Assembly (NCBI RefSeq): GCF_052161655.1
Contig: NZ_CP197418.1
Coordinates: 682,001-746,000, forward strand
Reading direction: 5' to 3'
DNA length: 64,000 nucleotides
DNA from: Novipirellula sp052161655
Lineage (GTDB): Bacteria > Planctomycetota > Planctomycetia > Pirellulales > Pirellulaceae
A program made the translations under genes and the position numbers. The notes under the pieces were generated by a model, which searched no databases, was not told the DNA's origin, and worked only from the letters and a program-made list of their open reading frames with translations. Positions 28,740 through 37,125 of the stretch are shown piece after piece. Within the stretch, counting starts at the first letter, position 1, and each line of letters opens with the position of its first letter.

Positions 28740-28797
28740 GCCACATGTTCGATTGAAAACCATATCCGTCGCGGGCTTAGAACTGGGACTAGACTTT

Positions 28798-29823
28798 TCA
28801 GCTTTTCCCGTCGGCCGACTCATCCACCGTCGTGTCGAACTGGCTTAGCGTGCTCAACGTCCCGTCATCAATTTCGATGGATCCATACGTTTCTTCCGTC
28901 ATTGTTTCATCCACCAATGTCGTCGCCCCCGTACTCTTGTGTTGATGCGTCAACATCCGTGAAACAATCACAGTGATATTGTCTTCGCCGCCTCCTTTGT
29001 TTGCGACGCGAATTAATTCCTGGCAAATCGATTGCGAGTCCTCTCCCTCACAGACCATCAACGCCAATAGATCGTCGCTGACATAGCGATGCAGTCCATC
29101 GCTGCACAACACCACCGTATCTCCCAACTGCAACTCGACTTTTTCGACTTGAGCGACCAAGCTGCCTTCGAGTTGTCCGCCCAGGACGTTCCAGAGCACA
29201 TTGCTCCAACGACTTTCGGATTCTTCTTCGGGTTTCAAGTCGCCCGCATCCACCATGCGGCGTGCCAGCGTGTGGTCGAGCGTCAATCGCTGGGTCCCCC
29301 CGTCGCGAACCAGGTAACAACGGCTGTCGCCCGCATGCAAGACCGACAAGTAAGGCCAAACGATTTCAGCCATCGTCAACGTGGTCCCCATCCCAAACTG
29401 CTCAGGATTGTTTTCCGCTTCTTCCAGTATTCGGAGGTGAGTATCACGGAGAATCTCCTGCATCGATTTTGTGTGCTCAATCCCGTTCCAGGTATCCGAA
29501 TCAACCATCGGTCGCTCCTGGTCTACCAATCGTTGAGAAAGATATTGGACGGCTAACTCGCTTGCCCGCTCCCCCGCTGCATGTCCGCCCATACCATCGG
29601 CGACGATCAGTATTTCGCTCTGCGAGTCACCAAGGAATATTTGCCCCTGTTCACTGGATAAACTTGTCGCTGTTGAACAGATGCTTGAGCGACGACTCCC
29701 CACCAGGAATTGATCTTGGTTGGTCTCTCGCGTTCTGCCCAAATCGGTCAAGCCGCAGGTATCAATGGTGACGTCACGTTCCCGAGAGGGACGGGGAATA
29801 GGACCACTGTTAGAAGCATTCAT
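28798..29823 (-). CDS. PP2C-family serine/threonine phosphatase
   Basis: 341 residues. The PP2C metal motifs are in order: GLTDLGRTRETNQDQFLVG, VADGMGGHAAGERASELAV, TMAEIVWPYLSVLHAGDSRC, LCSDGLHRYVSDD and GGGEDNITVIV. This is the Stp1/PrpC type of cytoplasmic phosphatase that counters Hanks-type protein kinases, which are abundant in planctomycetes. No kinase gene lies beside it. The C-terminal 50 residues after the catalytic domain are Thr/Asp rich. The divergent region upstream of 29823 carries no other gene for 330 bases. Confidence 0.92.
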   Translation of the reverse strand: MNASNSGPIPRPSRERDVTIDTCGLTDLGRTRETNQDQFLVGSRRSSICSTATSLSSEQGQIFLGDSQSEILIVADGMGGHAAGERASELAVQYLSQRLVDQERPMVDSDTWNGIEHTKSMQEILRDTHLRILEEAENNPEQFGMGTTLTMAEIVWPYLSVLHAGDSRCYLVRDGGTQRLTLDHTLARRMVDAGDLKPEEESESRWSNVLWNVLGGQLEGSLVAQVEKVELQLGDTVVLCSDGLHRYVSDDLLALMVCEGEDSQSICQELIRVANKGGGEDNITVIVSRMLTHQHKSTGATTLVDETMTEETYGSIEIDDGTLSTLSQFDTTVDESADGKS

Positions 29824-30152
29824 GTCGTTTGCTGCTCATCAGGCAAGATTACTCAGGTCACACTTTTACGTGGAGCCTGGCGACAAGCCCCCTTCTAAGC
29901 TACCAAAATGCGGAGAGTCTGTCGCTAATCCAACCGATGCGGACGTTCGTTCCGCAACGCTATATACCAAAAGTGGATACGATGGCAGCAGTCTCGGGCA
30001 GAAAGCATGCCCCAAACTGATTTCGAATCGCCTAGTCTGCACAGAAACGTCGCCGATTTCCGCGCCCCGAACGCTCGACATCGATGCCTGCTAATAACAC
30101 GCGGCCATCAAATCGAGTGAGTGGCCATCGCATTTTTAATTTCGGAGCATAC
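29824..30152. other. Divergent intergenic region, no gene seen
   Basis: 329 bases between the phosphatase and the LURP-one-like gene. Short open frames here have no coding character; promoters for both genes must lie here, but none could be placed with confidence. Confidence 0.45.
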
Positions 30153-30644
30153 ATGATCTTTCGCATCAAAGAAAAGTTTTGGGCCTGGGGCAACGACTTT
30201 ACGGTCACGGATGCCGATGGAAACTCGCGGTACAACATCGATGGCAAGGCGTTTTCGTGGGGCGACAAACTTTCCTTCCAAGACGTTGGCGGCAACGAGT
30301 TAGCATTCATCAGCCAAAAACTGCTCTCATGGAAACCCACTTACCAGATCCTTATTGACGGTCGTGTCTTTGCCGAAGTCAAGAAGGAGTGGACTTGGTT
30401 TAACAAGCAGTTCACGCTCGATGTTCCCGGTCCCAACGACTACACGATCGACGGATCGTTTTGGTCACATGAATTTACATTCGAGCGAAGCGGCCGGACC
30501 GTGGCAACGGTTAGCAAGAAGCTCTGGTCATGGACCGACAGCTACGGCGTGAACATCGTCGATGGTGAAGACGAAGTCGCCGTGCTCTGTGCCTGCATCG
30601 TGATCGACCAAGTCTTGCACGATGAATCCAAACGCAACGATTGA
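30153..30644 (+). CDS. LURP-one-related (YxjI-like) protein
   Basis: 163 residues from the ATG at 30153, preceded by CGGAG five bases upstream. The protein has the twelve-strand tubby-like pattern of LURP-one-related proteins: repeated units such as FRIKEKFWAWGNDFTVTDAD, YNIDGKAFSWGDKLSFQD and QKLLSWKPTYQILID, each with a Trp and a short beta hairpin. The C-terminal helix VAVLCACIVIDQVLHD is the hydrophobic helix that fills the barrel in tubby-like folds. In the family the function is not settled; membrane-lipid or phosphoinositide binding is suggested for some members. No signal peptide, so cytoplasmic. Confidence 0.85.
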   Translation: MIFRIKEKFWAWGNDFTVTDADGNSRYNIDGKAFSWGDKLSFQDVGGNELAFISQKLLSWKPTYQILIDGRVFAEVKKEWTWFNKQFTLDVPGPNDYTIDGSFWSHEFTFERSGRTVATVSKKLWSWTDSYGVNIVDGEDEVAVLCACIVIDQVLHDESKRND

Positions 30645-30895
30645 TTGCCTCAAACGCCGTCTCAGACGAATGGCGAGGAATTTCGCTCCTTTTCGTAGCG
30701 AAAGTCGCGGAGACTCTCGGACTTGGACGTTGAAGGCCGAAACTCTTCACCGCGGCGTTGGCGAGATCCGGTATGATGGAGCGGGGACGATCGATACGCC
30801 GGCGAAACAAGGGACTTCGCTGGCAATGAGCCTGGCAAACAGGGCAACTCAAGTTCGATCGACCGTACTTTTCTTCTGTGAAAACCGAGGCTCTC

Positions 30896-32437
30896 ATGCT
30901 CGCGCGTCTGAAAACGTTCACGCTGCTAGGGATCGAGGCGATGCCGGTCGATGTCGAAGTCGACATCTCGCCCGCCGCGATGCCCAAGACGATCTTGGTG
31001 GGATTGCCCGACGCTGCAGTCAAAGAGAGCACTCATCGCGTCGAACGCGCGATCGTCAACAGTGGTTTCGTTCGGCCTCAAGACCGAGTCGTGATCAACT
31101 TGGCCCCAGGTGATCTGCCGAAACAAGCGGCCTCGTTCGATTTGCCCGTCGCGCTCGGCGTGCTTGCCGGCAGCGGTCAATTGTCGCTCGATCGACTCGA
31201 AGATTACGCCGTCGTCGGTGAACTCGCGCTCGAAGGGTTGACACGGCCGATCCGAGGTGCCCTTTCGATCGCAATCGAAGCCTCAAAGAATACGAATTTG
31301 AAAGGCCTAGTCGTTCCTGCAGAAAATGCACACGAGGCGGCGGTCGTTGATGGCATCGAAGTGATTCCGGTATGCAGCTTGTCACAAGCGGTCGCCTTTT
31401 TTGCAGGCGAGCTCGAGATTGATCCGGTTCCAAGCTGTGTCAATCAATTGTTCGAAGAGTTCAGTACCTACGAAGTGGACTTTGGTGACGTCCGCGGGCA
31501 AGAATCGGCCAAACGAGCGATGACGCTGGCCGCCGCTGGCAATCACAACCTAATCATGGTCGGGCCTCCGGGCAGCGGCAAAACGATGCTGGCCAAACGG
31601 ATGCCTACGATCCTGCCGCGACTGACGGCTCCCGAATCGATCGCCACGACGCGCATCTACAGTGCATTGGGGCAGCTGCCAGCCGGGCAACCGTTGTTGG
31701 CGTGTCGTCCGTTTCGAAGTCCCCATCATACGATCAGCGATGCGGGACTGGTTGGCGGTGGAAGTCCTCCATCGCCGGGTGAAATCAGTAAGGCTCACAA
31801 CGGGATTTTATTCTTGGACGAACTTCCTGAATTCAACCGCAAGACGCTCGAGGTGATGCGTCAACCGCTTGAGGACGGCGTCGTCACGATCTCGCGTGCA
31901 CTCCGCAGCACCACGTTCCCGGCAAACTTTATGTTGATCGCGGCGGCCAACCCCTGTCCTTGCGGTTACCGCAGCGATCCACGTCGAACGTGCAACTGTT
32001 TGCCGACTCAGATCGAAAAATATATGGGCAAAATTTCGGGCCCACTGATGGATCGCATCGACATCCATATTGAAGTTCCGGCGGTGCCGTTTGATGAGCT
32101 TTCTTCGCCCTCAGGCGGTGGCACCACCAGTGCCCAGATGCGAGCGGATGTCGTGAAAGCTCGCGAGGGACAACTGGCCCGGTTTGGCAACGGAGCGGTT
32201 CAATACAATGCACAAATGAGCAGCCGCCAGGTGCGTCAATTCTGCAAACTGAACAAGCCGTGCCAGCACATGTTGCGGCATAGTGTTGAGGAGATGGGTT
32301 TATCGGCGCGAGCTCACGACAAGATTTTGCGAGTGGCAAGAACGATCGCCGACGTTGCCGGCGACGAATCGATCGACGAAACGCACCTCGCCGAAGCGAT
32401 CGGCTACCGCAGCCTGGACCGCGACTTTTGGAGCTAA
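30896..32437 (+). CDS. comM: ComM/YifB family Mg-chelatase-like AAA+ protein
   Basis: 513 residues. The ATG at 30896 has GAGG five bases before it and opens with the family N-terminus (MLARLKTFTLLGIEAMPVDV). The N-terminal Lon-like domain (residues 1-170, GLPDAAVKESTHRVERAI) precedes the AAA+ core: Walker A VGPPGSGKTMLAKRMP, Walker B GILFLDELPEF, and the CXCG-type cysteines in NPCPCGYRSDPRRTCNC. In Gammaproteobacteria ComM is a hexameric helicase that extends branch migration during natural transformation. The role here is inferred by family. It is the last gene before a long repeat-bearing gap. Confidence 0.92.
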   Translation: MLARLKTFTLLGIEAMPVDVEVDISPAAMPKTILVGLPDAAVKESTHRVERAIVNSGFVRPQDRVVINLAPGDLPKQAASFDLPVALGVLAGSGQLSLDRLEDYAVVGELALEGLTRPIRGALSIAIEASKNTNLKGLVVPAENAHEAAVVDGIEVIPVCSLSQAVAFFAGELEIDPVPSCVNQLFEEFSTYEVDFGDVRGQESAKRAMTLAAAGNHNLIMVGPPGSGKTMLAKRMPTILPRLTAPESIATTRIYSALGQLPAGQPLLACRPFRSPHHTISDAGLVGGGSPPSPGEISKAHNGILFLDELPEFNRKTLEVMRQPLEDGVVTISRALRSTTFPANFMLIAAANPCPCGYRSDPRRTCNCLPTQIEKYMGKISGPLMDRIDIHIEVPAVPFDELSSPSGGGTTSAQMRADVVKAREGQLARFGNGAVQYNAQMSSRQVRQFCKLNKPCQHMLRHSVEEMGLSARAHDKILRVARTIADVAGDESIDETHLAEAIGYRSLDRDFWS

Positions 32438-32439
32438 CC

Positions 32440-32464
32440 CATTGTCGCTCGGCTTTCCAAGCCG
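32440..32464. repeat. 25-bp repeat, copy 1
   Basis: Twenty-five bases identical to 35496-35520 (core TTGTCGCTCGGCTTTCC), starting three bases after the ComM stop codon. It is followed by related but diverging sequence in both places, so it looks like the end of a further repeat family. Confidence 0.7.
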
Positions 32465-32801
32465 ATTTGCGTCCGGACAAAAGACAGTCACCTTCCATTT
32501 CCGCCGTGTTAGTATGGAGTTAAGAGATTTAGGGTAGTGGAACCTCTTTCCGCCCGAGCTTGTCTCGGCGGACACAACGACTCGATTCGTGGATCCCGCC
32601 GGGGCAAGCCCGCGACGGAGATCGATTGCGGAAAAAGGTTTCATTGGTAGCTGTCAGTTGCCCGCTCCGCCTGGACAAGCCAGACGGAAGGGAAAATATA
32701 CTGGCGTGTGTAGGCTTATCTTCCGGATTAGTCCCTCGTTACCTCGCACCAGACGCAGTGAAACTACTGATTTAGTACAACATCACGGCTCTTGATTTAG
32801 C
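32465..32801. other. Intergenic stretch, no gene seen
   Basis: 337 bases between the 25-bp repeat and the degenerate element A. Short direct stretches rich in CCGCCxxGxCAAGC occur around 32560-32690, but no gene, RNA or terminator was recognised. Confidence 0.4.
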
Positions 32802-32991
32802 CGTTTGGATCGACGCCGTGAAGCGTTTCATAGCGGAACTCGTCAAGAGTTTCGGGGAGCATTCACCAATCGAACGAAAGTCTTGACGACTTCAGCTACG
32901 CTAAATTAGCACAAGCTCAATAAGAAAAATGCTTCACAGCGTTACGTTTGGATGGTGACGAAACCGTGGCTAGTGCCGAAACGGCTAACTA
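32797..32991. repeat. Degenerate element A interrupted by element B copy 2
   Basis: Element B copy 2 occupies 32811-32944 (134 bp) with ends CGACGCCGTGAAGCG and GCTTCACAGCGTTA. The 9-base duplication CGTTTGGAT flanks it (32802-32810 and 32945-32953). The host sequence, TTTAGCCGTTTGGAT before and GAAACCGTGGCTAGTGCC after, is a shortened copy of the element A hairpin. This is a nested insertion that shows B moved after A. Confidence 0.85.
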
Positions 32992-33135
32992 AAACAGCAG
33001 TCTTGAAGTTGGTGGAGAAAAGCAACACCAACACCAACGATTGAACTCATCCAGGTGAAACCGAATGGGAACGTGGGCGTTCGGTGTTTTCTCGTTAATG
33101 CCAACAGAAGATCAATCGCTGGGAATCGCTCAGGA

Positions 33136-34317
33136 TTACTCCAGAGCATTGGCCAGGGCATTGGCCAGGGCGTCGAGTTCGATTCGAGTGACGTGCGATT
33201 CGGCGAGGCCATTGTTCTCCTTGCGGTCTCCGGCGCAGTGGCCTAGCAGCATTGCGTCTTCGGTAAACTCGATCGCGGTGTAACAGTACCATCCGTCGGG
33301 ATTGTCAAACAACGTGATCGATTGACGCCAAGTTTTGCCTTCGTCGTCGCTGGCCGCGAGCGATAGCGGAGTGCGTTTTCCTCGCAATTCTGCTGTAATG
33401 GCCGTGTGGTCATTCCACACGCATACCAACCGATTACTGCCGGGAATACGCTCGATTGTGGCGGGTGACGTGGGGGACAGAAGTGTCGATGGGACGAGTG
33501 GCGACCAAGTTTCACCGCCATCGGCTGAATGGCTGATCTGTTGACTGCCAGCGTCCGAGCGTACGAACATCATCACGCGACCATCACGAAGTTCAACCAC
33601 GCCAGGCTCTTGTGCGAGACGCCGTTTGCCGCTGTTCGGGTCAAGAGTTTCCAAGATGGTCATGCTCGGACGCCACGTGCTGCCCGCATCATCGCTGAGA
33701 TAACACAGCACACGACCGGCCCAGTCGGGCTTTTCCCATTCCGGCGAATTGTGCAGTGCCATCGGCATGACCAATCGTCCACCCTTCAGCTGTATCACGC
33801 GATCGTTGTTCAATACATAGTAGCCAACCTCGGAATCGGGAATGATCGTCTGCGGTGGACTCCAACTCGCCGCTTCATCACTGCTGAAGCGAACCACAGG
33901 CCGACAATCCTGGAGCGACTCTTTGCTCAGATAGAACATCGCAATGCGTCCATCGGCCAGTCGCAGCAGCGATACGGACATGATGTTGAACCCCGCCTCA
34001 TTATCCAAAATGCGAGTATCCGCAGCGTCCCACGTCTTGCCTCCGTCGGCAGAATAGCGTCCGGCGAGATGGGCCGAGGCGTGATCATCGCCGCCACCGG
34101 TGAAATGCGTATAAACAAACAGCACACGACCATCTTTGAGCTGGATAAAGTCGCCTTCGCTGTTTCGCGGATTACCTGAGGTCGGCGGCAACCGCAGGGT
34201 GACCGCAGAACTCAAGGCCGCTTCGTCGGCAAACACGGGCTTCGCGTTTGACACGAACGCCAACAACAGGATCGATCCGAGAGCCAGAAATAACAACACA
34301 GGGTGGAAGCAACGCAT
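33136..34317 (-). CDS. Secreted sialidase/neuraminidase-like (BNR) protein
   Basis: 393 residues with an N-terminal signal peptide (hydrophobic 7-22, then KPVFADEA). Five Asp-box motifs mark a sialidase-like propeller: SADGGKTW, SSDEAASW, SDDAGSTW, SADGGETW and SDDEGKTW. The FRIP-like arginine of true sialidases is not obvious, and RNSEGDFIQLKDGRVLFVYT fits the exo-alpha-sialidase-like group found in many planctomycetes. Substrate is likely a sugar chain but is not assured. The C-terminus ends in a repeated ALANALANALE encoded by a 12-base direct repeat. The 5' leader contains the 8-bp tandem array at 34360-34463. The TIM-barrel gene upstream lies in the same direction. Confidence 0.82.
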   Translation of the reverse strand: MRCFHPVLLFLALGSILLLAFVSNAKPVFADEAALSSAVTLRLPPTSGNPRNSEGDFIQLKDGRVLFVYTHFTGGGDDHASAHLAGRYSADGGKTWDAADTRILDNEAGFNIMSVSLLRLADGRIAMFYLSKESLQDCRPVVRFSSDEAASWSPPQTIIPDSEVGYYVLNNDRVIQLKGGRLVMPMALHNSPEWEKPDWAGRVLCYLSDDAGSTWRPSMTILETLDPNSGKRRLAQEPGVVELRDGRVMMFVRSDAGSQQISHSADGGETWSPLVPSTLLSPTSPATIERIPGSNRLVCVWNDHTAITAELRGKRTPLSLAASDDEGKTWRQSITLFDNPDGWYCYTAIEFTEDAMLLGHCAGDRKENNGLAESHVTRIELDALANALANALE

Positions 34318-34359
34318 GGTGGGAACCTCGTTTAAAAAGAGATTTTGGGGCGGGATGGG

Positions 34360-34463
34360 GAGATGGGAGATGGGAGATGGAGAGATGGAGAGATGGAGAG
34401 ATGGAGAGATGGAGAGATGGAGAGATGGAGAGATGGAGAGATGGAGAGATGGAGAGATGGAGG
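34360..34463. repeat. 8-bp tandem repeat array
   Basis: About ten perfect copies of AGAGATGG at 34381-34460, with three shorter 7-base units (AGATGGG) just before. The array starts some 45 bases upstream of the sialidase start codon and ends about 70 bases past the stop of the TIM-barrel gene. Eight is not a multiple of three, but here the array is non-coding and would act on promoter or leader spacing. Confidence 0.95.
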
Positions 34464-34534
34464 GAGTTTAGACACGTCTCGGTGAACGCCTTCACTGGTT
34501 CCCAGGCTCCTGCCTGGCGAGCGAGTGCTGAAGT

Positions 34535-35416
34535 TTACTCGTTTTTCGGCTGCATTGCTTTCCATGCGTCCATCGATCGACGCAAATTCTCTCGCTGATC
34601 TCCCTTGATCCCGTACGCTTGCAGCCCGATGGGGCCTTTATGATCAATTGCGTGCAGTGTCTCGACCAACCGCCCAACATCATACGAGCCGCTGCCAAGC
34701 GGTTGAATCAAACGAGCCCAGCCCATGCTGCGTGTATCCCCTCGGTCGGCTCCATTGAGCGTGACAAAGGAGAGTCGCGACACACTACGAGCAAGCAGTT
34801 CGCTTGGGTCACGATCGCCTTCGACTTTCAACCAATGGCAAAGATTGAACGTAATGCCTACGTCGTTGCGATCGAGTTTGTCAGCTAATCGAATCGCATC
34901 TTCAAACCGTTGCATCCAATAGTTGGTGTGAGGATACAGCGACACGGATACGTCGCGAGTCGCAGCATATTCGGCGATCTCACGGAGCTTTGAAACCGCG
35001 ACGTCGTCCCCATCGGTGGATGACAACTCAACCGGTTGCCCTTCCCTTCGGACTTCTGAAACCGCGATCCATAGTGCCGAATCGTGTCCCCGAAGTGAAT
35101 CGATGCAATCGCGAAGCGAATCGGACAACGCCGGCGATTGGTCGTCAAACTTGAGCACCCAATAAACATTGAACAATCTAAGATCGTTCTGTTTAAGCGT
35201 CTCGGCCATTTCACCCGCACCTTGAGGGCTGCCGCCAAGCCCCTTGTAACCCAGCTCATTTAGTACGCCGGCGACCTCCGCCGGAGTCCCCGAAATACCG
35301 GTGTCCATCGCGAAAAATGGGTTTTCGGCAGGGCAGACCACGGCAACAACCAGAGCCGAAACGATTGTGATGTGCATCGCAAACAGACGAAACCATGGTT
35401 TTGCTCGAAACGTCAT
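34535..35416 (-). CDS. Exported sugar isomerase/epimerase-like TIM-barrel protein
   Basis: 293 residues from the ATG at 35416; an ATG at 35377 (MHITIVSALVV) also gives a hydrophobic N-terminus and cannot be excluded. The N-terminus is an uncleaved or cleaved signal (AMHITIVSALVVAVVCPAE). The rest fits the xylose isomerase-like (AP endonuclease family 2) barrel: YKGLGGSPQGAGEMAETLKQ, DVSVSLYPHTNYWMQ, GITFNLCHWLKVEGD and GPIGLQAYGIKGD. Such exported versions are common in planctomycetes, often near sialidase-like or sulfatase genes. The sugar is unknown. The same-strand sialidase gene follows 218 bases downstream. Confidence 0.83.
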   Translation of the reverse strand: MTFRAKPWFRLFAMHITIVSALVVAVVCPAENPFFAMDTGISGTPAEVAGVLNELGYKGLGGSPQGAGEMAETLKQNDLRLFNVYWVLKFDDQSPALSDSLRDCIDSLRGHDSALWIAVSEVRREGQPVELSSTDGDDVAVSKLREIAEYAATRDVSVSLYPHTNYWMQRFEDAIRLADKLDRNDVGITFNLCHWLKVEGDRDPSELLARSVSRLSFVTLNGADRGDTRSMGWARLIQPLGSGSYDVGRLVETLHAIDHKGPIGLQAYGIKGDQRENLRRSMDAWKAMQPKNE

Positions 35417-35495
35417 CGCGTTACTAATCCAAGTCGGGTAAATAAGGTGAGGAAAGGCCAGACGGCTTGATTCTAGTCCCATTTTTCCAGCGTGA

Positions 35496-35520
35496 CATTG
35501 TCGCTCGGCTTTCCAAGCCG
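35496..35520. repeat. 25-bp repeat, copy 2
   Basis: Identical to 32440-32464. It lies in the gap between the TIM-barrel gene and the nitrilase gene, shortly before element B copy 3. Confidence 0.7.
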
Positions 35521-35592
35521 TTCGCGTGTACTCCCAACAGACGACTTCCCTCGTCATCGGCAACTTCGGGTAAAATGCCGCAGATCGTTCCC

Positions 35593-35865
35593 CGTGACGA
35601 GCAACGCGTTAGAGGATTTCGTAGCGAAACTCGTCAAGAGTTTCGGGGGCATTCGCCAATTGAACGAAAGTCTTGACGGCTTGTTAATTTAATCCAAATG
35701 CAAATCGCAACGGTGAGCCGAGGGCCGTAAGGCACCGGGTAGTGCCTCAGACCTGGCCGCTTACGCGTCACGGCTCACTAAATCAACAAGCTGTTGACGA
35801 CTTCCGCTACGCTAAATTTACACAAACCCTACAGGAAAAAATGCTTCACAGCGTTGCGTGGTGAG
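35593..35865. repeat. Element B, copy 3, carrying element C
   Basis: Element B spans 35602-35856. Its ends are CAACGCGTTAGAGGATTT and ATGCTTCACAGCGTTG, and flanking 9-mers CGTGACGAG (35593) and CGTGGTGAG (35857) match at seven of nine positions, an aged target duplication. The inside resembles copy 2 except for an insertion at 35679-35793, which is element C. Confidence 0.82.
35679..35793. repeat. Element C, copy 1 (115 bp), inside element B
   Basis: Ends are GCTTGTTAATTTA and TAAATCAACAAGCTG, inverted. Inner inverted octamers GTGAGCCG (35713) and CGGCTCAC (35771) bound a core hairpin. TTGACG occurs on both sides (35673-35678 and 35794-35799). Removing the element and one TTGACG restores the sequence found uninterrupted in element B copy 2 near 32878-32894. 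Confidence 0.88.
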
Positions 35866-35960
35866 GCTTCAATCTTCAAGTTCTTTCCGCTGCCGTGCCG
35901 GAACTCCGCTCTGCTACGGTCCGGCCTACATCTACATCCCTCCTGTCTCACTCAAGTCAA

Positions 35961-36947
35961 ATGCCAACATCAGACGCTACCCCAGTAGACCTACGGACGC
36001 TTCGTGTTGCTTCGGTTCAATTCGAAGCAGCAGCGGCGGACAAGGAAGCTAACTTTGCAAAGATCGATGCATTTCTTCGCCAGGCCGCTGAGCAAAATGT
36101 GCGACTCGTCGTGTTTCCGGAATGTTGCATCACCGGGTATTGGTTCATTCGCAATCTGTCGCTTGAGCAACTCGGCGAACTCGCGGAACCGATCCCAAAT
36201 GGCCCTAGCACTCAGCGATTGGTCGGCTTGGCACGCCAATACGGGATCAGCATCGGTGCGGGGCTCGTCGAAGTCAGCGAGAGTGGCGAGTTCTACAATA
36301 GTTATGTCGTCGCATTGCCCGATGGAACAGTCCACTGTCACCGCAAACTGCAGGCGTTTGAGCACACCGCGATCCGCAGTGGTACGGAGTACACCGTGTT
36401 CGATCTGCCCGATGGATTTCGCGTCGGTGTCTTAATCTGTTACGACTGCAACCTGATCGAAAACGTCCGCATCACGGCACTTCGAGGTGCGGAAGTTTTG
36501 CTGGCTCCTCACCAGACCGGAGCGGTACGCAGCAAGAACCCGCACTTGATGGGAATCATCGACCGGCAGTTATGGGACAACCGGCATGCGGATCCCGAGG
36601 CGATCGAAAAAGAGTTTCGTGGCGACAAGGGACGAGGGTGGCTGATGCGTTGGTTGCCCAGTCGCGCTCATGACAACGGCATCTTTTTGATCTTCAGTAA
36701 CGGCGTGGGGGTCGATGATGACGAAATCCGTACCGGCAACGCAATGGTCTTGGATCCTTACGGCCGCGTGCTTGCGGAAACATGGAAAGCGGACGACGCA
36801 ATGGTGATCGCCGACCTGGACGCTGGTCTGCTTGCGGATGCCACAGGCCGCAGCTGGATCCGTGCTCGTCGCCCCGAGCTCTATACGCCGTTGACTGTGC
36901 CGACGGGGTTGGAGCGGGATACGCGGGAGATGAAGTTTGAGGAGTGA
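35961..36947 (+). CDS. Carbon-nitrogen hydrolase (nitrilase superfamily)
   Basis: 328 residues from the ATG at 35961 (the frame is open from 35895 without a better start). The catalytic triad is present: Glu in LVVFPECCITGYW, Lys in HCHRKLQAFEH and Cys in VGVLICYDCNLIENV. The fold opens with LRVASVQFEAAAADKEANF, typical of amidases and carbamoylases in the superfamily. Members hydrolyse amides, carbamoyl groups or nitriles; the substrate is not clear. Alternatives include N-carbamoylputrescine amidase-like and glutaminase-like subgroups. It converges with the HrpA gene. Confidence 0.87.
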   Translation: MPTSDATPVDLRTLRVASVQFEAAAADKEANFAKIDAFLRQAAEQNVRLVVFPECCITGYWFIRNLSLEQLGELAEPIPNGPSTQRLVGLARQYGISIGAGLVEVSESGEFYNSYVVALPDGTVHCHRKLQAFEHTAIRSGTEYTVFDLPDGFRVGVLICYDCNLIENVRITALRGAEVLLAPHQTGAVRSKNPHLMGIIDRQLWDNRHADPEAIEKEFRGDKGRGWLMRWLPSRAHDNGIFLIFSNGVGVDDDEIRTGNAMVLDPYGRVLAETWKADDAMVIADLDAGLLADATGRSWIRARRPELYTPLTVPTGLERDTREMKFEE

Positions 36948-37125
36948 GGGAAGGGGAAAGTGAGGAGTTGGGAGTTGGGAGTTGGGAGGGGCGAACCGAG
37001 CGATTGCAGCTCGAATAATTGCACGCCGCAGGCCCTCCCCGAAAATCTCGCTGAAGGCTCGATTTTCGACCCTCCCAGCGTTGCTGGGCGGGTGAAGTTG
37101 TGGACGAAAGCCTTGGAGAGTTTTG

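Noticed and set aside
34332..34598. Open frames coding for repeated HLSISPSL or RDGEMERW units
   Set aside because: They only reflect translation of the 8-bp tandem array; no start signal or conserved flank.
27500..35870. CRISPR array
   Set aside because: The repeated units are dispersed, palindromic and have target duplications, not regular spacers.
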